A stretch of 64,000 nt of DNA from Lysobacter sp. ISL-50 (GTDB lineage: Bacteria; Pseudomonadota; Gammaproteobacteria; Xanthomonadales; Xanthomonadaceae). The notes below the pieces were generated by a model, which saw nothing but the letters and a program-made list of their open reading frames with translations, did no database searches and was not told where the DNA came from. Positions within the stretch are counted from its first letter, which is position 1. Each line of letters starts with the position of its first letter. This document shows, in pieces, positions 17,336 through 26,554 of this stretch. The stretch spans positions 1-64,000 of the forward strand of contig NZ_JAGGRI010000018.1 of NCBI RefSeq assembly GCF_018612875.1. Direction: 5' to 3'. The position numbers were made by a program, and so were the translations under genes.

Positions 17336-18028
17336 ATGAACAGCGCATCTTCCGACAACAGCAGCATCCCCGTCCTCACCATCGACGGGCCCTCGGGCTC
17401 GGGCAAGGGCACCATCAGCCGTCTGGTCGCGCAGCGCCTGGGCTGGCATTACCTGGATTCGGGCGCCTTGTACCGGGCCGTGGGCGTCGCCGCCGGCTGG
17501 GCCGACCTGGACCTGGCCGACCCGGCCGCCCTGGTCCGCTGCGCCTTCGACACCCACATCGGCTTTCGCGACGACCCCAGCGGCGAGCTGCGGGTGCTGG
17601 TCAACGACCAGGACGCCACCGACGAGTTGCGCACCGAAACCGCCGGCGCGGCCGCCTCGGCGATCGCCGCGATCCCGGAGGTCCGGGCCGCCCTGAAGGA
17701 CCGCCAGCGCGCCTTCCGCCAGCCGCCGGGGCTGGTCGCCGATGGCCGCGACATGGGCACGGTCATCTTCCCGGACGCCCCGTTCAAGGTCTTTCTGACC
17801 GCCAGCGCCGACGAGCGCGCGGAAAGGCGCTATAAGCAGTTGAAAGACAAAGGGGTTTCAGTTACTTTAGATGGTCTGCTGCGGGAGATTCTTGCCCGTG
17901 ACGCCCGTGACGCCCAGCGCGCGGTGGCTCCTTTACGTCCGGCCATCGAGGCCGTCCGCATCGATACCACCGGGCTTGGAATCGACACGGTAGTCGAACA
18001 GGTGCTGGCGTTGTTGCCCGCGCGCTGA
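17336..18028 (+). CDS. cmk: Cytidylate kinase
   Basis: A 230-residue (d)CMP kinase that makes (d)CDP from (d)CMP with ATP. The P-loop is [12 protein letters not shown] (residues 15-26); [11 protein letters not shown] is the nucleotide-binding stretch, [15 protein letters not shown] the CMP-binding motif, and the lid region [14 protein letters not shown] is complete. Length is normal. It precedes rpsA, the usual order in proteobacteria, and faces away from rpmJ. There is no ribosome-binding site ahead of the ATG, consistent with a leaderless message. Confidence 0.96.
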   Translation: MNSASSDNSSIPVLTIDGPSGSGKGTISRLVAQRLGWHYLDSGALYRAVGVAAGWADLDLADPAALVRCAFDTHIGFRDDPSGELRVLVNDQDATDELRTETAGAAASAIAAIPEVRAALKDRQRAFRQPPGLVADGRDMGTVIFPDAPFKVFLTASADERAERRYKQLKDKGVSVTLDGLLREILARDARDAQRAVAPLRPAIEAVRIDTTGLGIDTVVEQVLALLPAR

Positions 18029-18082
18029 ACGACGCGGCGCGAGCGGGGCGCTGTCGCAGCGGAAGGCGTTACCTCAACCATC

Positions 18083-18102
18083 CCATCGCAATTCCGCGAT
18101 GG
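18083..18102 (+). promoter_or_regulatory. Hairpin in the rpsA leader
   Basis: CCATCGC and GCGATGG can pair around a 6-nt loop in the 206-bp space between cmk and rpsA. In E. coli, S1 represses its own mRNA through a structured leader; a similar role here is inference from position alone. Confidence 0.3.
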
Positions 18103-18234
18103 ATCAACCACAACACATGATGCAGTTCCATCGCATCACATAACGGGTGGGTCGACCACGTTCTGCTTGCGTTGCCACGACGGCAACGATGTCAAACGGT
18201 GCGATCCGTGTGTTCAACTGAGATATTCAATCCA

Positions 18235-19920
18235 ATGACCGAATCATTTGCCGAACTGTTCGAAGCCAGCCAGCAATACCTGGCCAAGCTGAAGCCGGGC
18301 GCGATCGTCACCGGTACCGTTGTGGAAGTCCGCAGCGACGTGGTGGTGATCAACGCGGGCCTGAAGTCTGAAGGCATCGTGCCGATCGAACAGTTCCGTA
18401 ACGACGCCGGCGAGATCGACGTCGCCGTGGGCGACGAAGTCAAGGTCGCGCTCGACTCGATCGAGAACGGCTTCGGCGAAACCGTACTGTCGCGCGAGAA
18501 AGCCAAGCGCGCCATGGTGTGGGACGAGCTCGAAGAGGCGCTCGAAAAGAACGAGACCATCACCGGCCGCATCAGCGGCAAGGTCAAGGGTGGTTTCACC
18601 GTCGACATCAAGGATGTCCGCGGCTTCCTGCCCGGTTCGCTGGTGGACGTGCGCCCGGTGCGCGACTCCGCCTACCTGGAAGGCAAGGAACTCGAGTTCA
18701 AGCTGATCAAGCTGGACCGCAAGCGCAATAACATCGTCGTCTCCCGCCGCGCGGTGGTCGAGAGCGAGTACAGCGTCGAGCGCGAACAGCTGATGGAGAA
18801 GCTGCAGGAAGGCGCGATCCTCAAGGGCGTGGTCAAGAACCTCACCGATTACGGCGCGTTCGTGGACCTGGGCGGCATCGACGGCCTGCTGCACATCACC
18901 GACATGGCGTGGAAGCGCGTGCGTCACCCGTCGGAAGTCGTGGAAGTCGGTCAGGAGCTCGACGTGCGCGTGCTCAAGTACGACCGCGAGCGCAACCGCG
19001 TCAGCCTCGGCCTCAAGCAGCTGGGCGAGGATCCGTGGGACAACATCGCCCGTCGCTACCCGGCCAACACCCGCGTGTTCGGCAAGGTCAGCAACGTCAC
19101 CGATTACGGCGCGTTCGTCGAGATCGAGCCGGGCGTCGAAGGCCTGGTCCACGTGTCCGAAATGGATTGGACCAACAAGAACGTCAATCCGTCCAAGATC
19201 GTGCAGGTCGGCGACGAAGTTCAGGTCATGGTGCTGGACGTCGATGAAGAGCGTCGTCGTATCTCGCTGGGCATGAAGCAGGTCACCTCGAACCCGTGGG
19301 AGACCTTCGCGGCCATCCACAAGAAGGGCGACAAGGTCGAAGGCCAGATCAAGTCGATCACCGACTTCGGCATCTTCATCGGCCTGGACGGCGGCATCGA
19401 CGGCCTGGTGCACCTGTCGGACATCAGCTGGAACACCACCGGCGAAGACATCGTGCGCAACTTCAAGAAGGGCGACACGCTGGAAGCCGTGGTTCTGGCC
19501 GTCGATCCGGAGCGCGAGCGCATCTCGCTCGGCGTGAAGCAGCTCGAGCAGGACCCGATGGGCCAGTATGTGGCTTCCAACGCCAAGGGCACGATCGTCA
19601 AGGGCGTGGTGAAGGAAGTGGACGCCAAGGGCGCCACGATCGAACTCGCCGACGGCATCGAAGGCTACGTCGCCGCGCGCGACATCGCCAAGGAACGCGT
19701 CGAGGATGCCTCGCAGTACCTGAAGGTCGGCCAGGAAGTCGAAGCCAAGATCATCGGCACCGACCGCAAGGGCCGCAGCATGCAGCTGTCGATCAAGGCC
19801 AAGGACGAAGCCGAGCAGCAAGAGGCGCTGGCGGACTACAACCGTCACTCCGAAGCCGCCACCGGCACCACCAGCCTCGGCGCGCTGCTGCGCGAGCGTC
19901 TGGGCGGCAAGTCCGAGTAA
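18235..19920 (+). CDS. rpsA: 30S ribosomal protein S1
   Basis: A 561-residue protein with six S1/OB-fold repeats, the later ones very regular ([22 protein letters not shown], then [23 protein letters not shown], then [23 protein letters not shown] as partial views). It unfolds mRNA leaders for 30S initiation. Start ATG 18235 (MTESFAELF) matches other S1 proteins; the longer frame from 18172 has no support. A terminator follows at 19975. Codon use is strongly biased toward GC-ending codons, as expected of a highly expressed gene. Confidence 0.97.
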   Translation: MTESFAELFEASQQYLAKLKPGAIVTGTVVEVRSDVVVINAGLKSEGIVPIEQFRNDAGEIDVAVGDEVKVALDSIENGFGETVLSREKAKRAMVWDELEEALEKNETITGRISGKVKGGFTVDIKDVRGFLPGSLVDVRPVRDSAYLEGKELEFKLIKLDRKRNNIVVSRRAVVESEYSVEREQLMEKLQEGAILKGVVKNLTDYGAFVDLGGIDGLLHITDMAWKRVRHPSEVVEVGQELDVRVLKYDRERNRVSLGLKQLGEDPWDNIARRYPANTRVFGKVSNVTDYGAFVEIEPGVEGLVHVSEMDWTNKNVNPSKIVQVGDEVQVMVLDVDEERRRISLGMKQVTSNPWETFAAIHKKGDKVEGQIKSITDFGIFIGLDGGIDGLVHLSDISWNTTGEDIVRNFKKGDTLEAVVLAVDPERERISLGVKQLEQDPMGQYVASNAKGTIVKGVVKEVDAKGATIELADGIEGYVAARDIAKERVEDASQYLKVGQEVEAKIIGTDRKGRSMQLSIKAKDEAEQQEALADYNRHSEAATGTTSLGALLRERLGGKSE

Positions 19921-19974
19921 TCGCGGTATCGCCTGCCGTCCCGGTCGTACCGGGGCGGCGGCAATTTGTAACAA

Positions 19975-20001
19975 CGGCGCCGCTGGCCGGCGCCGGTTTT
20001 T
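19975..20001 (+). terminator. Terminator of rpsA
   Basis: Two CGGCGCCG arms (19975-19982 and 19988-19995) pair around CTGGC, followed by GTTTTT. Confidence 0.85.
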
Positions 20002-20166
20002 GCAGTCAGAGGTAGGGTAGTGCGGTCCGGCGGTCGCCGGACGGCGCTACCTCCGCCAGGGCGGCCCGGCCAAGCCGGTCCGCTCCGGCCTGCGGCAGGG
20101 GATCGCGCATGAGCGCGGTGCCGCATCTTCTTCAACGACCTTCTATAAGGCCAGGCACCACACCGC

Positions 20167-20469
20167 ATGACCAAATCCGAGCTCATCGAGATCCTTTCGC
20201 AGCGTCAGGCCCACCTCAAGGGCGACGATGTGGATCTGGCGGTGAAGGCCTTGCTGGAAATGATGGGCGGTGCCCTGTCGGCCGGCGAGCGGATCGAGAT
20301 CCGCGGATTCGGCAGCTTCTCGCTGCACTACCGTCCGCCGCGCCTGGGGCGCAACCCCAAGACCGGCGAATCGGTCGCGCTGCCCGGCAAGCACGTGCCG
20401 CACTTCAAGCCCGGCAAGGAATTGCGCGAGCGCGTCAGCGGCGTCACGCCGTTGGACGAGGAAGCCTGA
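20167..20469 (+). CDS. ihfB: Integration host factor subunit beta
   Basis: A 100-residue HU/IHF-family protein that bends DNA as a heterodimer with IhfA (not in the window). It begins [10 protein letters not shown] and carries the arm motif [11 protein letters not shown] with the conserved proline that intercalates, and the [13 protein letters not shown] core. The [22 protein letters not shown]-type tail is beta-subunit specific. It follows rpsA after a terminator and about 165 bp, the classic rpsA-ihfB-lapA order. Confidence 0.97.
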   Translation: MTKSELIEILSQRQAHLKGDDVDLAVKALLEMMGGALSAGERIEIRGFGSFSLHYRPPRLGRNPKTGESVALPGKHVPHFKPGKELRERVSGVTPLDEEA

Positions 20470-20712
20470 GGGGTTTCGAGCAATGAGTTGAGAGGAGTGA
20501 GGAGTGAGCGAAAGCCGCTCTCTCGTTGTCCCTCCCATGCTCGACAGCAGCTCGCCCGCGACCCGGGGGCTCGGTTCCGATGCCTTCTGCTCTTACTCGT
20601 TCCTCACTCCTGTGAACTCTCTACTGCTCCCCGCCTATACGCGGCGTCCATCCGTGTCCGTTAAGCTAGGCGCGACACGCACGAGATCGTGCACGACTGA
20701 TCGGAACCCCAC

Positions 20713-21000
20713 ATGCGCGTGATCCGTCTCCTCATCGCCCTGGTCTTTCTGGCCACCGGCGCGATCCTGGGCGCCCTCAACCGGCAACTGGTCAGCATCG
20801 ACCTGGGCATCGGCTTCATTCCGGCGACCTCGCTCGGCATCGCCCTGATCGTGGCGCTGCTGATCGGCGCCTTGATCGGCGGCCTGGCCATCAGCGCCAG
20901 CGTGGTGCTGCCGCTGCGCCGCCGTCTGGCCCGCGCCGAACGCGACGCGCGCGGCGGCCCGGCGACCAGCGCGCCGACGCTCACCGGCCCCGAGGTCTGA
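20713..21000 (+). CDS. lapA: Lipopolysaccharide assembly protein A domain protein
   Basis: A 95-residue inner-membrane protein with two transmembrane helices (about residues 4-22 and 40-66) and a basic, Arg-rich cytoplasmic tail (PLRRRLARAERDARGG). The gap between helices has the LapA-type VSIDLGIGFIPATSLG turn. LapA works with LapB in controlling LpxC turnover and LPS synthesis in E. coli. It ends two bases before lapB. The preceding 243 bp contain an inverted pair AGGAGTGAGGA/TCCTCACTCCT (20493-20503, 20601-20611) but no gene. Confidence 0.88.
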   Translation: MRVIRLLIALVFLATGAILGALNRQLVSIDLGIGFIPATSLGIALIVALLIGALIGGLAISASVVLPLRRRLARAERDARGGPATSAPTLTGPEV

Positions 21001-21002
21001 GC

Positions 21003-22178
21003 ATGGAATTCATCAGCCAGTGGTTCTGGTTCTTCCTGTTGTTGCCGATCGCCGCCGTCAGCGGCTGGGTGATCGGCCGCCGCGGCGGCGAACGCCATAG
21101 CGACAACCAGGTCAGCCGCCTGTCCACCACCTATTTCCGCGGCCTGAACTACCTGCTCAACGAGCAGCCCGACAAAGCGATCGAGTTGTTCCTGCACATC
21201 GCCGAACTCGACAAGGACACCTTCGAAACCCAGGTCGCGCTCGGCCATCTGTTCCGCCGTCGCGGCGAGGTCGATCGCGCCATCCGCCTGCACCAGGCGC
21301 TGGTGCAACGGCCCGGGCTGAGCGATCAGCAGAAGGTGCAGGCGCTGCTGGCGTTGGGCGAGGACTACATGCGCTCGGGCCTGCTCGATCGCGCCGAAAC
21401 CGTCTTCAGCGATCTGGTCGCGCTGGACATGGCGCCGCTGGCCTTGCGCCATCTGATTGGCATCTACCAGTCCGAACGCGACTGGGACAAGGCGATCGAG
21501 AACGCGCAGCGTTTCGAAGCCGCGACCGGCGAGCCGATGGGCAAGCTGATCGCCCAGTTCGAATGCGAACTGGCCGACCGCCATCGCGCTGCCGGCGACA
21601 GCGACGCGGCGCGCGCCGCGGTCAAGCGCGCCTACGAGGCCGACGCCAATTCGGTGCGCGCCGGCATGCTGGAAGGCCGGATCGAAGTCGAAGCCGGCAA
21701 CGACGCCGCGGCGATCCGCGCCTTCGAACGCGTGGCCCGCGCCGATCCGGACTATCTGCCCGAAGTGCTGCCGGCGTTGCTGAGCTGCTACGAGCGCAAC
21801 GGCGATCCGACCGGCGCGCGCGCGTTCCTGGCCGAGATGTGCGAGCACTACCGCGGCATCGCGCCGGTGCTGGCGCTCACGCGCATGGTCGAGGCCGAGG
21901 ACGGCGTGCCGGCCGCGCGCGCGTACCTGGCGCGCCAGCTCAAGGACCGCCCGTCGGTGCGCGGCGAGGCCGCGCTGATCGACCTGACCCTGGCCGAAAA
22001 CGCCGACCCGCTGGCGACCCTGCACGATCTCAAGCACATCACCGACCAGTTGCTGGTGCGCAACCCCAGTTATCGCTGCAACCGCTGCGGCTTCGGCGCG
22101 CGCAGCCATCACTGGCAATGTCCCAGTTGCAAGGAATGGGGTTCGGTCAAGCCGCTGCTGAATTACGCGGTGGTCTGA
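21003..22178 (+). CDS. lapB: Lipopolysaccharide assembly protein B (TPR protein)
   Basis: A 391-residue membrane-anchored tetratricopeptide protein. One N-terminal transmembrane helix (FWFFLLLPIAAVSGWVIGRR) is followed by serial TPR units (LNYLLNEQPDKAIELFLHIA and similar, to about residue 340) and a rubredoxin-like knuckle at the C-terminus with Cys359, Cys362, Cys373 and Cys376. In E. coli LapB/YciM recruits LpxC to the FtsH protease. It is tightly spaced with lapA and with the glycosyltransferase gene downstream, tying it to envelope polysaccharide synthesis. Confidence 0.95.
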   Translation: MEFISQWFWFFLLLPIAAVSGWVIGRRGGERHSDNQVSRLSTTYFRGLNYLLNEQPDKAIELFLHIAELDKDTFETQVALGHLFRRRGEVDRAIRLHQALVQRPGLSDQQKVQALLALGEDYMRSGLLDRAETVFSDLVALDMAPLALRHLIGIYQSERDWDKAIENAQRFEAATGEPMGKLIAQFECELADRHRAAGDSDAARAAVKRAYEADANSVRAGMLEGRIEVEAGNDAAAIRAFERVARADPDYLPEVLPALLSCYERNGDPTGARAFLAEMCEHYRGIAPVLALTRMVEAEDGVPAARAYLARQLKDRPSVRGEAALIDLTLAENADPLATLHDLKHITDQLLVRNPSYRCNRCGFGARSHHWQCPSCKEWGSVKPLLNYAVV

Positions 22179-22181
22179 GTC

Positions 22182-23174
22182 ATGGGGGCATGGATCGCGA
22201 TCTTCGCGGCGCTGGGCGCGGCGGGCACTTGGCTGGCGCGTGCCTACGCACTGCGCCGCAACATGATCGACGAACCCGGCGAGCGCCGCAGCCATGCCGT
22301 GGCCACGCCGCGCGGCGGCGGCATCGCCATCGTCGCGGCGCTGCTGGTCGGGGCGATCGCGCTGGGGTTGCGCTTTCCTTCCTACGCGCCGAAGGCGCTG
22401 GTGTTCGGGCTCGGCCTGAGCCTGGTCGCGGCGATCGGCTGGGTCGATGACCACCGGCCGCTGTCGCCCTGGCTGCGCCTGGGCGTGCATGCGCTGGCGG
22501 CGGCCTTGCTCGCCTTCGCGCTCTGGCACAGCGGCAGCCCGAACTGGCTGGTGCTGGCCGCGTTCGTGTTGGCGCTGGGCCTGACCAACGTGTGGAACTT
22601 CATGGACGGGATCAACGGCCTGGCCGCCACGCAGACCGTCCTGGTCGCGCTGGCGGTGGCCTGGATGGGCGGCGGGGAGGTCTGGCGCTGGCTGGCGCTG
22701 GCCCTGCTGGCGGCCAGCCTGGGCTTCTTGCCGTTCAATTTCCCGTGCGCGCGGATCTTCATGGGCGATGTCGGCAGCGGCGCGATCGGCTACGCCGTGG
22801 CGGGGTTGATGGTGCTGGCGGCCGACGCCGGCCGACCCTGGCGAGGGATGACCCTGGCGTTGCTGCTGATCCCGCTGGCCGCGTTCATGGTCGATTCCAG
22901 CCTGACCTTGCTGCGGCGGGTGTGGCGCGGCGAACGCTGGTGGACCCCGCACACTCAGCACGCCTATCAGGTATGGGCGAGGCGCAGCGGTCACGCCCGA
23001 GTCACCTTTGCCTATGCGGTTTTCACGGGGCTGGCCGTAGCCTCCCTAAGCCTTGTGACCGAAGTCCGATTCGGTTTCATGCTGTGTATGGGAGCCGGGT
23101 GGTATATATCCGGCGCTTTTTTTTGGTGGCTGATCCAACGGACCGAAACCGGTTCCGGCGGCGCGGACAGCTGA
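22182..23174 (+). CDS. Undecaprenyl-phosphate sugar-1-phosphate transferase (WecA/WbpL-like)
   Basis: A 330-residue polytopic membrane protein of glycosyltransferase family 4. About ten hydrophobic segments are evident. The catalytic aspartates are in GWVDDHRPL and in WNFMDGINGLA; the sugar-nucleotide loop motif FMGDVGSG and the basic HTQHAYQ segment near the C-terminus are also present. Such enzymes start O-antigen or similar glycans by moving a HexNAc-1-phosphate onto the C55 carrier. It lies three bases after lapB and just before a WbpM-type dehydratase, a pairing also found in pseudomonads. The sugar is not determinable. Confidence 0.9.
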   Translation: MGAWIAIFAALGAAGTWLARAYALRRNMIDEPGERRSHAVATPRGGGIAIVAALLVGAIALGLRFPSYAPKALVFGLGLSLVAAIGWVDDHRPLSPWLRLGVHALAAALLAFALWHSGSPNWLVLAAFVLALGLTNVWNFMDGINGLAATQTVLVALAVAWMGGGEVWRWLALALLAASLGFLPFNFPCARIFMGDVGSGAIGYAVAGLMVLAADAGRPWRGMTLALLLIPLAAFMVDSSLTLLRRVWRGERWWTPHTQHAYQVWARRSGHARVTFAYAVFTGLAVASLSLVTEVRFGFMLCMGAGWYISGAFFWWLIQRTETGSGGADS

Positions 23175-23211
23175 GCGAACCGACCGATATGTATTGCAGG
23201 CGAGGCAGGGA

Positions 23212-25122
23212 ATGAGCTCATTGCGTGATCGACTCAAGAGCGGACTGCCCCGATTGGCGGTGGTCGCGCACGATCTCGCGATGGTCTGGCTGGTCTGGCA
23301 AGCCCTGCACAAGCTGCGCTTCGGCATCGTCGCCACGCCGCCGCCCCTGCCGTTGTGGTCCACCGAGATCGCTCTGGTCCTGGCCGCGCAAGGCCTGGTG
23401 TTCTGGCAGGTCGGTCTGTACCGCGGCCTGTGGCGCTTCGCCGGCGTCCCCGATCTTTGGAACATCTTCAAGGCCTGCATGCTGGGCCTGTTCGCGATCG
23501 TGCTGGGCCTGTTCCTGTACAACCGCGTCGACCAGGTGCCGCGCACGGTGCTGGTGCTGTATCCGCTGGTGCTGATGGGCATGCTCGGCGCGCCGCGCCT
23601 GCTGTACCGCGCCTGGAAGGACAGCCGCATCGACAATGCCAACTCGGTATCGGTGCGCATCCTGATCCTCGGCGCCGGCCGCGCCGGCGAAGCGCTGGTG
23701 CGCGATCTGCGCCGCTTCGGCACCTATCACCCGGTCGGCTTCCTCGACGACGCCGCGCGCCTGCGCGGCAGCAAGGTGCAGGGCGTGCCGGTGTTGGGCA
23801 AGGTCGATGACGTCGCCGAAATCGCCCGCGAGACCGCGGCCAAGCTGCTGGTCATCGCGATGCCGTCGGCCGACGCCGACGCGATGCAGCGCATCGTCAT
23901 GGCCTGCGAACGCACGGCGGTGCCGTTCCGGATGGTGCCGCGCCTGCAGGACGTGCTGGAAGGGCGTTCGTTGCCGGGCGAGCTCAAGGAAGTCGCGATC
24001 GAGGATTTGCTCGGGCGCAAGCCGGTGTTGCCCGACTGGAAGGCGATCCGGGGCTGGCTGGGCTCGCGTTCGGTGTTGGTCACCGGCGCCGGCGGTTCCA
24101 TCGGTTCGGAACTGTGCCGCCAGTGCGCGCGCCACGGCGCCGGCCGCATCGCCCTGATCGAGATCGATGAACTGGCCCTGGTCACCACCGAGACCGCGCT
24201 GCGCCGCGATTTCCCCGACGTCGAATTCATTCCGATCCTGGGCGACTGCGGCGACAAGGCCGTGATCGAGTACGCGCTCAAGCTGGCCGAGCCCGACGCC
24301 GCTTTCCACGCCGCCGCCTACAAGCAGGTGCCGCTGCTGGAAGCGCAACTGCGCGAAGCGGTGCGCAACAACGTGCTGGCCACCGAAACCGTCGCGCGCG
24401 CCTGCCGCGCCGCCGGCGTGGGCACCTTCGTGCTGATCTCCACCGACAAGGCGGTCGATCCGGTCAACGTGCTCGGCGCGACCAAGCGCCTGGCCGAGAT
24501 GACCTGCCAGTCGCTGGCCGACCAGCGCAAGACCCGCTTCGTCACCGTGCGCTTCGGCAACGTGCTCGACTCGGCCGGCAGCGTGGTGCCGCTGTTCCGC
24601 GAACAGATCCGCAGCGGCGGCCCGGTCACCGTCACCGATCCGGAAGTCACGCGCTTCTTCATGACCATCCCGGAAGCCTGCCAGCTGATCCTGCAGGCCT
24701 CGGCGATCGGCACCCACGAAGCCATCTACACCCTCGACATGGGCGAGCCGGTGCCGATCCGCCTGTTGGCCGAGCAGATGATCCGCCTGGCCGGCAAGCA
24801 GCCGGGCCGCGACGTGGCCATCGTCTATACCGGCCTGCGTCCGGGCGAGAAGCTGCACGAGACCTTGTTCCACGCCGACGAGCGTTACCGCCCGACCGTG
24901 CATCCCAAGATCCTGCAGGCCGAGCCGCGCGACGTGTCAAGCGGCGCGCTGGAGCATTCGCTGCAGCAACTGCGCGAGGCCTCGATCCGTTACGACCGCG
25001 AAGCGCTCGGCATCTTGCTGCGCATCGCCGTTCCGGAGTTCCAGCCGGTGGGTGAACACCCGGATTACAAGGAATCGGCTACCGTGGTCGCATTCCCCGC
25101 CCGTAACGCCAGGAAGATTTGA
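23212..25122 (+). CDS. Nucleotide-sugar 4,6-dehydratase, WbpM/CapD type
   Basis: A 636-residue membrane-bound enzyme. Four N-terminal transmembrane helices are followed by a CoA-binding-like Rossmann region (ILGAGRAGEALV, about residue 147) and then an extended SDR domain (VTGAGGSIGSELCRQ, about residue 290; HAAAYKQVPLLE; STDKAVDPVNVLGATKR). The usual SDR tyrosine is replaced in this last motif, as in WbpM, where Met takes its place. WbpM makes UDP-4-keto-6-deoxy-GlcNAc. Start ATG 23212 has AGGCAGGGA ahead of it. The stop overlaps the galU start by one base. Confidence 0.92.
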   Translation: MSSLRDRLKSGLPRLAVVAHDLAMVWLVWQALHKLRFGIVATPPPLPLWSTEIALVLAAQGLVFWQVGLYRGLWRFAGVPDLWNIFKACMLGLFAIVLGLFLYNRVDQVPRTVLVLYPLVLMGMLGAPRLLYRAWKDSRIDNANSVSVRILILGAGRAGEALVRDLRRFGTYHPVGFLDDAARLRGSKVQGVPVLGKVDDVAEIARETAAKLLVIAMPSADADAMQRIVMACERTAVPFRMVPRLQDVLEGRSLPGELKEVAIEDLLGRKPVLPDWKAIRGWLGSRSVLVTGAGGSIGSELCRQCARHGAGRIALIEIDELALVTTETALRRDFPDVEFIPILGDCGDKAVIEYALKLAEPDAAFHAAAYKQVPLLEAQLREAVRNNVLATETVARACRAAGVGTFVLISTDKAVDPVNVLGATKRLAEMTCQSLADQRKTRFVTVRFGNVLDSAGSVVPLFREQIRSGGPVTVTDPEVTRFFMTIPEACQLILQASAIGTHEAIYTLDMGEPVPIRLLAEQMIRLAGKQPGRDVAIVYTGLRPGEKLHETLFHADERYRPTVHPKILQAEPRDVSSGALEHSLQQLREASIRYDREALGILLRIAVPEFQPVGEHPDYKESATVVAFPARNARKI

Positions 25123-26021
25123 TGGCTGCACGCATCCGCAAAGCCGTATTTCCCGTCGCCGGCCTCGGCACCCGATTCCTTCCCGCCACCAAGACCGTTC
25201 CCAAGGAAATGCTGCCGATCATCGATCGGCCGCTGATCCAATACGCTGTCGATGAAGCTATCGAAGCCGGTTGCGACACGCTGGTGTTCATCACCAATCG
25301 CTACAAGCACGCGGTCGCGGATTACTTCGACAAGGCCTACGAGCTCGAACACAAGCTCGAGCGCTCGGGCAAGCTCGAACAACTCGAACTGGTCCGCAAC
25401 GTGCTGCCGCCGGGCGTGCGCGCGGTGTTCGTGACCCAGGCTGAAGCGCTGGGCCTGGGCCATGCGGTGTTGTGCGCCAAGGAAGTGATCGGCAACGAGC
25501 CCTTCGCGGTGCTGCTGCCCGACGACGTGATCTGGAATCGCGGCCCCGGCGCGCTCAAGCAGATGGCCGACGCGGCCCAGGCCACCGGCGCCAGCGTGAT
25601 CGCGGTGCAGGACGTGCCCAAGGAACAGACCGGCAGCTACGGCATCGTGGCGACGCAGAACTTCGACGCGCGCCAGGGCCGCATCACCGCCATCGTCGAG
25701 AAGCCCAAGCCCGAAGTCGCGCCCAGCAACTTGGCCGTGGTCGGCCGCTACGTGCTCAATCCGGGCATCTTCGAACTGCTGGAAAACACCACCCCGGGCG
25801 CCGGCGGCGAGATCCAGCTCACCGACGCGATCGCGACCTTGCTCCAGCGCGAGACCGTCAATGCCTACCGTTTCCAGGGCACGCGCTTCGACTGCGGCAC
25901 GCATATCGGTTTGATCGAGGCGACCATCCGCTACGCGCTGGATCACGAAAAGCTCAGCGACTCGGCGCGGCAGCTGATGCAGAACGCGCTGGCCGAACTG
26001 GGCGTGGAAGACCTGGAATAA
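25122..26021 (+). CDS. galU: UTP-glucose-1-phosphate uridylyltransferase
   Basis: A 299-residue nucleotidyltransferase that makes UDP-glucose for envelope glycans. The signature FPVAGLGTRFLPATK and the PKEMLPIIDRPLIQY motif are intact; the sugar-binding EKPKPEVAPSNLAVVGRY and C-terminal GTRFDCGTHIG segments follow. Its ATG uses the A of the TGA that ends the WbpM-like gene, so translation is coupled. It closes the five-gene run lapA-lapB-transferase-dehydratase-galU. Confidence 0.96.
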   Translation: MAARIRKAVFPVAGLGTRFLPATKTVPKEMLPIIDRPLIQYAVDEAIEAGCDTLVFITNRYKHAVADYFDKAYELEHKLERSGKLEQLELVRNVLPPGVRAVFVTQAEALGLGHAVLCAKEVIGNEPFAVLLPDDVIWNRGPGALKQMADAAQATGASVIAVQDVPKEQTGSYGIVATQNFDARQGRITAIVEKPKPEVAPSNLAVVGRYVLNPGIFELLENTTPGAGGEIQLTDAIATLLQRETVNAYRFQGTRFDCGTHIGLIEATIRYALDHEKLSDSARQLMQNALAELGVEDLE

Positions 26022-26040
26022 GCCCACGCGGCGCGGCCGC

Positions 26041-26469
26041 TCAGCTCAGCCAGAACCACACCCCCAACGCCGCCGCGGCGCACAGCCCGGCGGCGTTTTG
26101 CGCTATGCGCCCCAGCCATCGAGTGCGCCGCGACCAGTCCTGGGCGGCGCGATCGCGCAGCACGCGCACGTCGCGATAGGTTTTCCATTGGCGCGGCGGA
26201 AAGCGGTTTTCCGCCTGCGCGGTCAGGCCCAGGCGACGCAGGCTGTGGCCCCACAAGGCCAGCGGCAGCGACGGCGCGAACACCACGCCGGCGATCGCCC
26301 GGCGCAGCCAGCGCCGCGCCTGTTCGGCGTCGCCGGCCTGGACGTGGCTGTGCACGATCTGCAGCCACTCGTGCAATTGCCACAGCCCGATCGCGCACAG
26401 GCCGACTATCGTCGACAACAGCCACAGGCTGCGTCTGCGGTAGGCTAAGTCGGCGCGGTGGATTTCCAT
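26041..26469 (-). CDS. Small membrane protein, unknown function
   Basis: A 142-residue protein with an N-terminal hydrophobic helix (LWLLSTIVGLCAIGLW), a short loop, a second hydrophobic stretch (AIAGVVFAPSLPLALWG), a basic Arg/Gln/Trp-rich middle and a final helix (NAAGLCAAAALGVWFWLS). I do not recognise the family. It points toward galU and away from the oxidoreductase at 26555. I chose ATG 26469 (MEIHRADLAYRRRS) because it leaves an 85-bp divergent spacer and removes a Pro/Arg-rich stretch that looks noncoding. Confidence 0.65.
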   Translation of the reverse strand: MEIHRADLAYRRRSLWLLSTIVGLCAIGLWQLHEWLQIVHSHVQAGDAEQARRWLRRAIAGVVFAPSLPLALWGHSLRRLGLTAQAENRFPPRQWKTYRDVRVLRDRAAQDWSRRTRWLGRIAQNAAGLCAAAALGVWFWLS

Positions 26470-26554
26470 CGTCTCGCTCCCGGCAAGCGACGGCACGGTC
26501 CGCGATGGACGGCGCTGCGGTCGCAGGCCGCCATCAAACCGTTCCGATCCGACC

